A stretch of DNA of 64,000 nt from assembly GCA_036506155.1 (NCBI GenBank), contig DASXSF010000037.1, forward strand, positions 1 to 64,000, in the 5' to 3' direction. The translations under genes were made by a program, and so were the position numbers. The notes under the pieces were generated by a model. The model did no database searches. It saw nothing but the letters and a program-made list of their open reading frames with translations, and was not told the DNA's origin. Origin of the DNA: DASXRA01 sp036506155 (lineage in GTDB: Bacteria > Actinomycetota > Actinomycetes > Mycobacteriales > Jatrophihabitantaceae). Positions 25,350-34,030 of the stretch are shown in pieces (within the stretch, counting starts at the first letter, position 1; each line of letters opens with the position of its first letter).

Positions 25350-26201
25350 GTGCGTCGCTTCGCGTCCTACGACGGAACCGAAATTGCCTATCGTCTGGTC
25401 GGCGACGGCCCACCGCTGGTGTGTCTGCCGGGCGGACCAGGGCGGGCGGCCGAGTACCTCGGTGCTCTCGGCGGCCTGAACAGGGTCCGGCGGCTGGTGC
25501 TGTTGGATCTCCGGGGTGTGGGGTTGTCCGCTGATCCTCCGGATCCGGCGACGTTCCGGGTAGACCGGCTGGTGAACGATGTCGAGTTGTTGCGTGTCCA
25601 TCTGGGCTTGGACCGGATGGACCTGCTCGCGCACTCGGCCGGCGGTGTCCTCGCGACGCTGTATGCGGCAGCTTTCCCGGAGCGCGTGTCCAGATTGATC
25701 CTGATCACCCCGGGCCTGGCCGCGGTCGACGTGCACGGCAGCGAAGAACAGTTGCGTGCAGCTCTCGCGCGCCGAGCGGCCGAGCCATGGTACCCGGCCG
25801 CTCTCGCTGCGTTGGACAAGATCATGGCAGGAGAACTCTCGATGGAGGCCTTCGCTGAATCCAGGCCGTTCTATTACGGCCGCTGGGACGCGACGGCTCA
25901 GGCGCACGCGAGCGTCGGGATCGCCGAACGCCACATGGCCGCACGGGCGGGCTATTTCGCCGACGTCGCCTTCGACGTTGCCTCGACCAGGGCCGGCCTG
26001 GCGAAGCTCGGCGCGCCCGTGTTGCTGTACGCGGGGGAGGTCGACCCGATCGTGACACCCGCCATGGTGCTGCAGGCGGCACCGCTGTTCAACGACGCGA
26101 CTGTGGTCGTCCAGCGGGAAGCCGCGCATTTTCCGTGGGTTGACGACCCGACGGCCTTCGCCGGCGCCGTCGGTTCGTTCCTCAGGCGACCGCCCGGTTG
26201 A
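25350..26201 (+). CDS. Alpha/beta hydrolase, proline-iminopeptidase-like
   Basis: 283 residues from a GTG. The oxyanion motif is LPGGPGRAA (HGGPG-like), the nucleophile elbow LLAHSAGGVLA (Ser about 97), the acid LLYAGEVDPIVTP and the histidine REAAHFPWVDD. All catalytic residues are present, so an active esterase/peptidase is expected, cytoplasmic. The ATFRVDRLVNDVELLRVHLG stretch is typical of the family. Substrate unknown. The TetR gene is convergent 35 nt away. Confidence 0.85.
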   Translation: MRRFASYDGTEIAYRLVGDGPPLVCLPGGPGRAAEYLGALGGLNRVRRLVLLDLRGVGLSADPPDPATFRVDRLVNDVELLRVHLGLDRMDLLAHSAGGVLATLYAAAFPERVSRLILITPGLAAVDVHGSEEQLRAALARRAAEPWYPAALAALDKIMAGELSMEAFAESRPFYYGRWDATAQAHASVGIAERHMAARAGYFADVAFDVASTRAGLAKLGAPVLLYAGEVDPIVTPAMVLQAAPLFNDATVVVQREAAHFPWVDDPTAFAGAVGSFLRRPPG

Positions 26202-26236
26202 CGCCTGCCTGCCGGGACGGCGTGACACCGCCGGCG

Positions 26237-26809
26237 TCACGATCGCGCTGAGTCGATCCACTTCTCCAGGTGCCGAGCCTGGCGGGCCATGATGCCGGCG
26301 TCGCGGAACGTGTTGGCGAGCAGCGCCGAGCCTTGGATGCCGGACAGCAACGCGAGAGCGAGGTCGCGGGCGTCTCGGCGGCCCAGCCGGCGGAACTGCT
26401 CCTCGGCCCAGTCGGTGACCCGGCCGAGGACTTCGGCGCCCGCACCACCGAGCGCGCCGTCGCACTTGTTGAGCTCCGCGCACAGACTGCCCACCGGGCA
26501 ACCGTGTTCGGCCACGGTGTCGGCGACGTCGAGCCAGCCTCGGGTCAGGCCTTTGAGCCGAGCCTGCGGGGAGCGCAGCCGGTCAAGATCGGCGAGCATC
26601 GTGTCGGCGTCGACGATGTAGGCCTCGACGACGGCACGGACAAGGTCTTCCTTGGTCTTGAAGTAGTAGTAGACGTTGCCGGGCGGAACGTCCGCGGCCG
26701 CTGCCACATCGCTCAGCGTGGTCGGGTGCACGCCCTGCTCGTGGATGAGCGTCTTCGCGCTGGCGATAAGGCGTTCGCGCTTCCCGGCTCTCCGGACTAA
26801 GTCAGTCAT
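26237..26809 (-). CDS. TetR-family repressor of the adjacent MFS exporter
   Basis: 190 residues. The N-terminal helix-turn-helix reads KRERLIASAKTLIHEQGVHPTTLSDVAAAADVPPGNVYYYFKTKEDLV in pieces over residues 10-58. The ligand domain has two cysteines (HGCPVGSLCAEL), a pattern of the AcrR-like group with TetR_C domain sensing electrophiles or drugs. It is divergent from an MFS drug exporter, and a 24-bp near-palindrome lies between the two starts. It most likely represses both genes. Confidence 0.9.
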   Translation of the reverse strand: MTDLVRRAGKRERLIASAKTLIHEQGVHPTTLSDVAAAADVPPGNVYYYFKTKEDLVRAVVEAYIVDADTMLADLDRLRSPQARLKGLTRGWLDVADTVAEHGCPVGSLCAELNKCDGALGGAGAEVLGRVTDWAEEQFRRLGRRDARDLALALLSGIQGSALLANTFRDAGIMARQARHLEKWIDSARS

Positions 26810-26835
26810 CTCACTTGCAGCCTATCACGCAGATG

Positions 26836-26859
26836 TGTTAGTCAGTTGACTCACTAACA
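26836..26859. promoter_or_regulatory. TetR operator in the tetR/MFS intergenic region
   Basis: TGTTAGT-c-AGT-tg-ACT-c-ACTAACA, a 24-bp palindrome broken only at the symmetric C/C positions. It lies 27 nt from the tetR start and 22 nt from the MFS ATG, covering the likely promoters of both. Confidence 0.75.
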
Positions 26860-26880
26860 AGTTCAATCGTGGAGGTATTC

Positions 26881-28401
26881 ATGTCCGCGTCACCGGTCTC
26901 CGCACAACCGGCAGCGCCGTCGTTCCTGGCAAGCCGCCGAGGCAGGCTGACACTCGCCTTCCTGTGTGCCGTCGGGTTTCTCGACTTCGTCGGCGCCGCG
27001 ATCGTCAACGTCGCGCTGCCCGCGATCCGCGCGGATCTGCACTTCTCGGTCCAGAACCTGCAGTGGGTGCTCAGCGGCTACCTGATCACCTACGGCGGTT
27101 TCATGCTGCTCGGCGGTCGGGCCGCCGATCTGCTCGGACGGCGCCGGGTCCTCATGGCCGGCATCGTGGTGTTCGGCGCAACCTCGCTCGTCGGCGGGCT
27201 GGCCACCAACGCCGGCATGCTCGTCGGTGCCCGCCTCGTGCAGGGCGTCGGAGCGGCGATGATGCTGCCCGCCGCGCTATCGATCCTGACCACGACGTTC
27301 AGCACCGCTTCCGATCGGCACACCGCGCTCGGCGCGTGGGGCGCAATGGCCGGTCTCTCGTCGGCCGTCGGTGTGTTCTTCGGCGGCGTCCTCACCGAGG
27401 GACCCGGCTGGCGCTGGGTACTGCTGATCAACATCCCGGTCTGCGTCGTGGTGTTCTTCGCCGCGTTCCGGCTCGTCGAGGACGACCGGCCCGACACACC
27501 ACTGAAGAACTTCGACTCGCTCGGCGCGGTGCTCGGCACCGCCGCGATGCTGCTGCTGGTGTACGCACTGGTCAAGGCGCCCGAGGACGGCTGGGGCGCT
27601 ACCCGCACGATCGGCGAACTCGCGACAGCGGGCGTCCTGCTCGCAGCGTTCGTCTATAACGAACACCGCCACCGCAACCCTCTCGTGCCGCTGTCCATCT
27701 TCCGCATCCGCGGGTTGGCGGCCGCCAACGTGGCCCAAGTGATCGCCATGGCCGGCTTCTACTCGATGTTCTTCTTCCTCACCCTCTACATGCAAAACGT
27801 GCTCGGCTACTCCGAAATCAAGGGCGGCTCGGCTTACCTGCCGGTCACGTTCGGCGTCGCGATCTCCTCTGGCATCGCCTCGATGCTGTTCAGCCGCATC
27901 GGCACCCGCCCGATCATCGTTGCCGGTGCCGCCCTCGCATCCGGCGCGGTCTTCTGGCTTGCCCGCCTCCCCGTGCACGGTTCCTACCTCACCGATCTGC
28001 TGCCGCCACTCGTCCTCATGTCCTTCGGGCTCGGCGCAGTCTTCGTCGGCGTCACGACCGCGGCCAACGCCGGCGTGCCGGCCGACAAGGCGGGCCTCGC
28101 CGCCGCACTGATCAACAGCTCCACCTGGATCGGCGGCGCGCTCGGCCTCGCGATCTTCTCCGCGATCGCCAGCGCACGCACCAACCACCTGCTCGCCAGC
28201 GGCAGTCCGGCGCCGGTCGCTCTCACCTCCGGCTTCCGCTACGCGCTGGTCGCCTGCGGAATCTTCCTCGCCGCTGCCGCGATGATCGCACTGCGAGCAC
28301 GCAACACCCGCGGCGAACACCCCGAACAGGCCTCCGAGATCATCGGGGTTTCCGCGGACGTCCACGCCACCCGCACACCCGCACTCGAGACGGGTGAGTA
28401 A
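26881..28401 (+). CDS. MFS drug exporter (EmrB/QacA, 14-helix family)
   Basis: 506 residues from the ATG at 26881 with GGAGG 6 nt upstream. Motif A is GGRAADLLGRRRV between helices 2 and 3; motif C-like GAMAGLSSAVGVFFGGVLTEG sits in helix 5; motif D1 FLDFVGAAIVNVALPAI is in helix 1. Fourteen hydrophobic segments can be counted, as in drug:H+ antiporter family 2. It would export lipophilic compounds across the plasma membrane. The divergent TetR gene and shared operator indicate induction by substrate. Confidence 0.9.
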   Translation: MSASPVSAQPAAPSFLASRRGRLTLAFLCAVGFLDFVGAAIVNVALPAIRADLHFSVQNLQWVLSGYLITYGGFMLLGGRAADLLGRRRVLMAGIVVFGATSLVGGLATNAGMLVGARLVQGVGAAMMLPAALSILTTTFSTASDRHTALGAWGAMAGLSSAVGVFFGGVLTEGPGWRWVLLINIPVCVVVFFAAFRLVEDDRPDTPLKNFDSLGAVLGTAAMLLLVYALVKAPEDGWGATRTIGELATAGVLLAAFVYNEHRHRNPLVPLSIFRIRGLAAANVAQVIAMAGFYSMFFFLTLYMQNVLGYSEIKGGSAYLPVTFGVAISSGIASMLFSRIGTRPIIVAGAALASGAVFWLARLPVHGSYLTDLLPPLVLMSFGLGAVFVGVTTAANAGVPADKAGLAAALINSSTWIGGALGLAIFSAIASARTNHLLASGSPAPVALTSGFRYALVACGIFLAAAAMIALRARNTRGEHPEQASEIIGVSADVHATRTPALETGE

Positions 28402-28416
28402 ACGGTGGAAGCACCG

Positions 28417-29337
28417 TTACCTGAGTGGGGGCGGACTGCTGTCGGCGGTCGCGGCGAGGTCTGTGTCCCATCCGCAGGTCAGGCAGGCGTGGCGGAACGC
28501 GGAGCCGGCGAATTCCAGCGCCGCCGCGCGTGGGTCCGGAGGGGCGCGGATGTCGTCCCAGTCGAGGATGTACTCGCCGAGGGTCTCGTCCCAGCGGGTA
28601 GCGGCCGGCGACAAGCGTGCGTGGGCGAAAGTGGGCGGGGCCGGGTGAGCGAACGCGAAGAACGCAGCACCTGGGTGGCGAGCGTCACCGGGCCACCAGC
28701 CGATCTCGATCGCCTGGGCGTCGGCAGCGTTGCGCGTGATGAAATCGTCCGACGGCGCGTCGGCCGGCAGACCCGAGAACAGCGCCACCGCGAGGTCGAA
28801 CGACCCCCACCACGCGTTGACCGGTGTCGACCGGCCTCGAAACGGTGCGCGGAACGCCGCCAGGGTGAGCGCCGCCTGGGTGGCCGCAGCGAAATAGTCG
28901 CCGACCCGATCGGGGTCGTAGCTGGCGTGCTCGTAGTCCTTATCGAGGGGCTGCGTCCACGGAACCTCCTGCGGCACCATGTTGATCTTGACGGCACCGC
29001 CGAGGGCGGCAACGGCGGCGAGCACGTCCGAGGTCACATCCGCGACGGCACGGTTCGGGGTGAGCGGAACCCGCTCGACCCGTCCGTCGCTGTGCTCCAC
29101 CACCGCCTGGTGCGCACGCAAGTCCAACGCCACGACCAGCGACCCGGACCCATCGGGCGCGGGCAGCAGTGCGGTCTCCCAGCCTCGCGCAGTCAGCCGC
29201 AGTGCCGCGTGCTGCAGCTGCGGCTCCGGTGGCGCCAGCCGCACAGCGAGCTTGCCCAGCACTTGGGTATGCGCGTGCAGCGTGTCGCAGGTGGCCACCC
29301 ACGTGTCGTATGAAATCGCCGGCCAACCCGCTGTCAT
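28417..29337 (-). CDS. DUF5996 family protein
   Basis: 306 residues from the ATG at 29337, preceded by AAGGAG. Family signs: WPAISYDTWVATCDTLHAHTQVLGKL at the start, FDLAVALFSG, EIGWWPGDARHPGAAFFAFAHP in the middle, and WDETLGEYILDWDD near the end. The family is widespread in bacteria and of unknown function. It is cytoplasmic by sequence. Two cysteines near the C-terminus (HACLTCGWD) could bind metal. Its stop lies 15 nt from the convergent MFS stop. Confidence 0.8.
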   Translation of the reverse strand: MTAGWPAISYDTWVATCDTLHAHTQVLGKLAVRLAPPEPQLQHAALRLTARGWETALLPAPDGSGSLVVALDLRAHQAVVEHSDGRVERVPLTPNRAVADVTSDVLAAVAALGGAVKINMVPQEVPWTQPLDKDYEHASYDPDRVGDYFAAATQAALTLAAFRAPFRGRSTPVNAWWGSFDLAVALFSGLPADAPSDDFITRNAADAQAIEIGWWPGDARHPGAAFFAFAHPAPPTFAHARLSPAATRWDETLGEYILDWDDIRAPPDPRAAALEFAGSAFRHACLTCGWDTDLAATADSSPPPLR

Positions 29338-29540
29338 GAGCCGCTCCTTCCCCAGCTGCGAAAGCCCCCGCGGACAGCGTGACGCGAGCCCGGCACACTC
29401 GGCAAGGAGCAACGGCCGCGCGGGCATAAGCGCATCGCTCTCGTGGACGCCAACGCGAACGGCGAGCCGCACGAATCGGCGGCGTTGCTCCAGACACCTC
29501 GACCGCAGCGCCGCAGTCTGAAATATTGGCCACGCCGAGC

Positions 29541-29560
29541 GGTGCATGTCGGCATGCACC
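29541..29560. promoter_or_regulatory. Inverted repeat before the universal stress protein gene
   Basis: GGTGCATG-TCGG-CATGCACC, perfect 8-bp arms, ending 22 nt before the GTG start. It could be an operator or a leader hairpin. The short loop and the nearby start favour an RNA structure. Confidence 0.4.
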
Positions 29561-29582
29561 GTCGGCCGAGGGGGTGGGTTTG

Positions 29583-30116
29583 GTGAGCGGCATCGTGGTC
29601 GGGGTAGATGGATCACCCGGCGCCCGGGAAGCGCTGACGTGGGCGGCCGCGGAAGCGCGGCTGCGTAAGGCGGTGCTCCGCGTTGTATACGCGTACCGGC
29701 TCCATGGGTCGGCGTTTCACGACTACGACCCGATCGCGCATTCGGTGCCGACGCGTGGGCAGGGAACCACTCCGGACGAAGAGCCATTTAAGCAGGACGA
29801 GCCCGCGATGATGTCGGGTCGAGCCAGGGTCGAGGACGCTTTCCAGAACCAGGCGGACGATGACCTTGACTCGCTGCTAGGCGAGTTCGAGGAGGCGCTC
29901 ACCGGCGTGGACGTACAGCGCTCCGTGATCAACGAGCGCCACCCGGGCAAGGCGCTGCTGGACATCTCACGAGACGCCGACCTGCTGGTGGTCGGCTCAC
30001 GCGGACACGGCGGCTTTTCCGAGCTGAAGCTGGGGTCCGTGAGCCATTCCGTCGTGCTGCACGCGGTGTGTCCCGTGGTGGTCGTACCCCCGCGTGACGC
30101 CAACGGATCGGGGTGA
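29583..30116 (+). CDS. Universal stress protein UspA family
   Basis: 177 residues from the GTG at 29583. The ATP-binding fold is shown by IVVGVDGSPGAREALTWAA at the start and by LLVVGSRGHGGFSELKLGSVSHSVVLHAVCPVVVV at the end (G-2x-G-9x-G(S/T) motif, residues 140-172). A longer than usual insertion (residues 45-90, charged) lies in the middle. Single-domain, cytosolic. In actinobacteria these genes are commonly induced by hypoxia or stress, but no DosR box is evident here. Confidence 0.87.
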   Translation: MSGIVVGVDGSPGAREALTWAAAEARLRKAVLRVVYAYRLHGSAFHDYDPIAHSVPTRGQGTTPDEEPFKQDEPAMMSGRARVEDAFQNQADDDLDSLLGEFEEALTGVDVQRSVINERHPGKALLDISRDADLLVVGSRGHGGFSELKLGSVSHSVVLHAVCPVVVVPPRDANGSG

Positions 30117-30135
30117 CGAACCGGCTGTCGGCCGG

Positions 30136-30600
30136 CTATCGACGGGCAGGGCCGTCAGAGCCGGCCGGGTATTCCTCCAGCGGAACGCGGTCGGCGGCCC
30201 AGGCGGCGAGCACCAGCTGACGATGCGCCACGACTCCTCGGCCTCATCGCCGCGGATCGAGAGGGCAGCGTTGCGGTTGAACACGTCCAGGAGTAGCCGC
30301 CCGTGGGCGGGCAGCGCGGCCGGTTCGATATCGGCGGTGAGGGTTAGTGGGGCGAGTGTGCGCGCGTGGGCGCCGACGCCCATCAGCTCGACGACGACGC
30401 CTTCCGGTTCGAGTGCGAAGCGGAGCACGTTCGGCCGGGCGTCGCCGCGAAAGCCTTCGGGAAGATGTGGTATGGGCCGAAAAGTGCACGGCGACCCCCA
30501 TGGCCGTCCCGGCCAGTGCCTTGCCGGTCCGCATCCGGAAGATCGTGCCGGGCCAGCGCCAGTTGTCCAGCTGAAGTTCCCACGATCCGTGCATGGCACC
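30136..30600 (-). pseudogene. C-terminal relic of glucose-6-phosphate dehydrogenase
   Basis: Three frames must be joined: WELQLDNWRWPGTIFRMRTG and TAMGVAVHF (to about 30482), then RPIPHLPEGF, NVLRFALEPEGVVVELMGVG, LLLDVFNRNAALSIRGDEAEESWRI (to about 30220), then QLVLAAWAADRVPLEEYPAG to the stop at 30136. This is the C-terminal third of Zwf. The first break is an extra T in TTTT, the second a lost base near CGTCAG. The NADP-binding half is missing. It abuts an opposite-strand dehydrogenase fragment. Confidence 0.75.
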
Positions 30601-30629
30601 GGAGGACGTGACAGCCCACGGGGGCCACA

Positions 30630-30791
30630 CCGGTGTCGTTCGACGAGCTGATCGAGCACTCGGACTACCTGGTGATCCAGGCGCCGCTCACCAGCGAGAC
30701 CCACCATCGCATCGGGGGAGGGGAACTGCTGCGCACGAAGCCGACGCTGATCCTCATCAACACCGCTAAGGCGAGCCGGCCGCGGATGTGA
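30630..30791 (+). pseudogene. Fragment of a D-isomer-specific 2-hydroxyacid dehydrogenase
   Basis: 54 codons: VSFDELIEHSDYLVIQAPLT, then ETHHRIGGGELLRTKP and TLILINTAKASRP, then a stop. This is the segment of the NAD-binding domain around the dinucleotide fold's later strands in 2-hydroxyacid dehydrogenases (phosphoglycerate dehydrogenase-like). Both ends of the gene are missing, no start codon fits, and the catalytic histidine region is absent. Confidence 0.6.
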
Positions 30792-30824
30792 CGCCCACGC
30801 CCTGCCCAGGAAGGACCTGGCTTG

Positions 30825-33091
30825 TTATCGGCGGAGGGTTAGGCGCCGCTGGTGACGCCGGCGCACCGTATGGGCCCGGGTTACCCTCGGCGATCGGATG
30901 TGGGCCTTCTGGACCGACGTGGTGTCTGGAGAGTGGCGGCCTGGAAGGCGGACCGTGGTGCCTTCGATATCGACGTTGGGCAGGACGCGATCGAGCGCGC
31001 TTGGCAACCGCCACGATTTGTGCCCGAGCAGTGCGAGCACGGCCGGAACGAGGGTCATGCGGATGAGGAAGGCGTCGACGAGCACGCCGATACCGAGGCC
31101 GAAGGCGATGGTCTTGAGGGTGCTGTCGGGGGTTTTGACGAAGCTGGCGAAGACGGAGAACATGATCAGTGCGGCGGCGGTGACGACGCGGGACGCCTTG
31201 CGACCGCCCTGGATGACTGCTCGGGTCGGGTTGTTGGTTTGCAGGTAGGCCTCGCGGATGCGGGAGACCATGAATACCTCGTAGTCCATGGCGAGGCCGA
31301 ACAGGACGGCGATCAGGATGATCGGCAGGAAGCTGATCACCGGGCCGGTGGTGCTGGCTCCGATCAGTTTGTGTGCCCATCCCCATTGGAACACCGCGAC
31401 GACGGCACCGAGCGATGCCGCGATGGACAGCAGGAACCCGGCGGCGGCCTTGATGGGTACGACGATGGATCGGAACATGATCAGTAGCAGGATGAGGGAG
31501 AGTCCGACAACGAGGGCGGCGAAGGGGAGCAGCGAGGAGCTGAGCCGGTCGGACACGTCGATTGCGACCGCGGTGGGGCCGGTGACCGAGACGTCGGCTG
31601 CGTCGGCGCGGGCCATTGCGGGTGCACGCGCGCGGATGGTGTTGACCAGATGGGTGGTCGCGTTGTCGTGGGGGCCGCTGCGGGGGATGACCGACACGAC
31701 GGCGGTGCGCCCGTCGTTGCCGAGCTGAACCGGGGTGGTCGTGACTACGTCGGGCAGGGTCTTGACGGTGGCGGTGACGGCGGTCGTGGCGGTCTTCGGG
31801 TCGACGCCTGGGTTGGCGTGTACGAGCAGGGTCAGCGGTCCGTTGAAGCCGGGGCCGAATTCGCTCGAGACCAGGTCGTAGGCCTGGCGTTGGGTGCTGC
31901 CGGTGGGTGCGCTGCTGTTGTCGGCCAGCGCGAGTTGCAGGCTCAGTGCCGGGGCGGCGAGCACAAGCAGGAAGGCGACGACGGTGGTGATGGTCCGCAC
32001 GGGGTGGCGAGTGACGAACCGGGCCCAGCGCTCGCCGAGTACTGCGGTGGCGCCGGGGCGTTCGCGGCGGGCGGCGCGGGAGTTCGGTTTGGGGATGAGC
32101 CGGGGCCCGGCGACGTTGATGAGGGCCGGGAGCAGGGTGAGGGCGACGAGGACTGCGATCGCGACGGTTGCGGCGGCGGACAGGCCCATGACCGTCAGGA
32201 ACGGGATTCCGACGACGGTGAGGCCGGCGAGAGCGATGACGACGGTGGTGCCGGCGAACACGACGGCGCTGCCGGCGGTTGCGGCGGCAGCACCCACCGC
32301 CTCGAGCGGGGGTTTCCCTGTGGCCAGTTCGGAGCGATAGCGGGACAGGATGAAGACCGAGTAGTCGATGCCGACGGCCAGGCCGATCATCAGGGCCAGG
32401 CTGGGTGCCGTGGAGGACACAGTGGCGACGTGAGATGCGAGGTACACGCCGATCGCCCCTACTACGACTCCGCTGAGCGCGCTGAGCAGCGGCAGGCCGG
32501 CGGCGAGCAGCGAGCCGAATGTGATTGCCAGGATGGCGAAGGCGATGAGGACGCCGACGGCGGTCGACGGTCCGGGCTTGGACGAGACGGAGCCGTAGGC
32601 GCTGCCGCCGACGTGCGCGGTCAATCCGGCCTGCTCGGCCGGCTGGGTCGAGGCGGCCAGCGCCGGGAGGCTGTCGGAGTCAAGTTGAGGGCGCGTGACG
32701 GTGTACTGGATCTGGGCGAGCGCGGTACGCCCGTCCGCCGAGATCGCCTTGGAGGTGTACGGGTCGATGACGGCCGCGACCTGCGGTGCCGTCTTCGCCT
32801 GGTCCACGCTCGCCTCCACGGCGGCGTGGTATTTCGGCTCGGTGATCTTGGTTCCGGCCGGTGATTCGAAGACGATCTGGGCGCTCGTGCCGGCGGCGGG
32901 GGGAAGCGTCTTCTGCAGCTCGTTGAGCGCGTTCTGCGAGGACGAGCCGGGATCGCGAACTCGCTGTTGATGTGCGAGCCGAACGCGGCGTAGCCGCCGA
33001 CAACGATGAGCATGATCAGCAGCCAGCCGATGATAAATGCGCGCCTATGCCGGAAGGCCGACGTCGCGAGGCGGTGTAGCAGGGTGGACAC
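30825..33091 (-). pseudogene. MMPL/RND-type membrane exporter with an N-terminal frameshift
   Basis: Start GTG at 33091 with AAGGAG upstream. Helix 1 (FIIGWLLIMLIVVGGYAAFG) is followed by HINSEFAIP, then the frame breaks near 32948, where ATCCCGGCTCG needs one more G to read PGSSSQNALNELQ. The rest is a complete ~700-residue MMPL protein: two sets of six helices, GIDYSVFILSRYRSEL and AMDYEVFMVSRIREAY proton-relay motifs in helices 4 and 10. If intact it would export lipids or drugs. A downstream start (GTG at 32819) would leave out helix 1 only. TetR gene upstream. Confidence 0.75.
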
Positions 33092-33197
33092 GATGTACTC
33101 CTTGTTTTCGGGCATGGCGAATCTCGGGGGTACTGCGGAGTTCAACTACGGTGCGGCTCGGTGAGGTGGCCGGGCGGGTCGGCGACGTGTTAGCCGG

Positions 33198-33851
33198 TCA
33201 CGGCGATCGCACGCCGGCCCCGGCCCGGACGACAAGAAGCGAGGTGAGCACTGCGTCCAGAGCGCGCTCGATGACCTCGGCGTCGATTGCGTCGGGGTCG
33301 GCCGCGTGAGCTAGAGCCAGTCCGTTGCGTAGTGCTACCACGATCGTCGCCACCAGCGCCGCATAGTCGTGGTCTTGGTGCGGACCGTCGGTCAGCGCCT
33401 GCTCGATGGCCCGAGTCACTTGCTTACGCTGTTCGCGCAGGAACGGCGCGTAAATCTCCTGGACCGCCGCGTCACGCCCGGCCCGCGACGCGAACTCGAG
33501 CACCAGTTGAATCCAGTCGGCATCCTCGATCAGGTTCTGGGCCATCACCGCCGCGCTCGCGCGGCCGGCTCCGGCGGCCACCGGGCCGGTCGCCGCAGCG
33601 ATGACCTCATGCATTCGCTCGACCCGCGACTCCAGCAGGAATCCGACGATCTCCTGCTTGCTCGCGAAATTGGAGTAGACGGCACCCTTGGACAGTCCAG
33701 CACGTCGCGCGATGTCCTCCAGCGTGCTGTCCAGATAACCCTTCTCAAGGAAGGTTTCCGACGCTGCCTCCAGCAACCGTCGGCGAACCTCGTCCCGTGG
33801 CGGGCGGCGGATCGGAACCGGGGGGTCGTGGCGCGTGTCGGGCGATGTCAT
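33198..33851 (-). CDS. TetR-family repressor of the MMPL exporter
   Basis: 217 residues. The helix-turn-helix covers RRRLLEAASETFLEKGYLDST, LEDIARRAGLSKGAVYSNFASK (residues 20-65). The C-terminal part fits the TetR_C family with WIQLVLEFASRAGRDAAV. It lies 106 nt upstream of the MMPL gene in the same direction, and two TACC-N3-GGTA sites precede its start. It is probably autoregulated and controls the exporter from the same transcript or from a promoter between them. Confidence 0.88.
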   Translation of the reverse strand: MTSPDTRHDPPVPIRRPPRDEVRRRLLEAASETFLEKGYLDSTLEDIARRAGLSKGAVYSNFASKQEIVGFLLESRVERMHEVIAAATGPVAAGAGRASAAVMAQNLIEDADWIQLVLEFASRAGRDAAVQEIYAPFLREQRKQVTRAIEQALTDGPHQDHDYAALVATIVVALRNGLALAHAADPDAIDAEVIERALDAVLTSLLVVRAGAGVRSP

Positions 33852-33866
33852 GCGACCAAGCTAGCA

Positions 33867-33893
33867 TACCGACGGTACTGAATACCAGAGGTA
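33867..33893. promoter_or_regulatory. Two tandem TACC-N3-GGTA operators
   Basis: TACC-GAC-GGTA at 33867-33877 and TACC-AGA-GGTA at 33883-33893, centres 16 bp apart, both followed by CTGAA. They begin 16 nt upstream of the TetR start, a typical site for an autoregulated TetR promoter. Confidence 0.65.
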
Positions 33894-34030
33894 CTGAACT
33901 TGAATGCAGCGTGTGCGTCCTCACATCTCGGCTCGCGGTGAGCACCTCGGGCAGATCTGTCGGAACAGATCGATGTGCCGTGAATATCCAATGAACGGGG
34001 GATGACGGGGCGGTGCGGTCCGCAGCGTGA

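Noticed and set aside
27277..28365. 362-codon minus-strand frame inside the MFS exporter
   Set aside because: Composition (Gly/Asp/Glu/Arg-rich) is the typical antisense shadow of a membrane-protein gene in high-GC DNA.
31650..32864. 404-codon plus-strand frame opposite the MMPL exporter
   Set aside because: Gly/Asp-rich antisense shadow of a clear membrane protein on the other strand; no motif.
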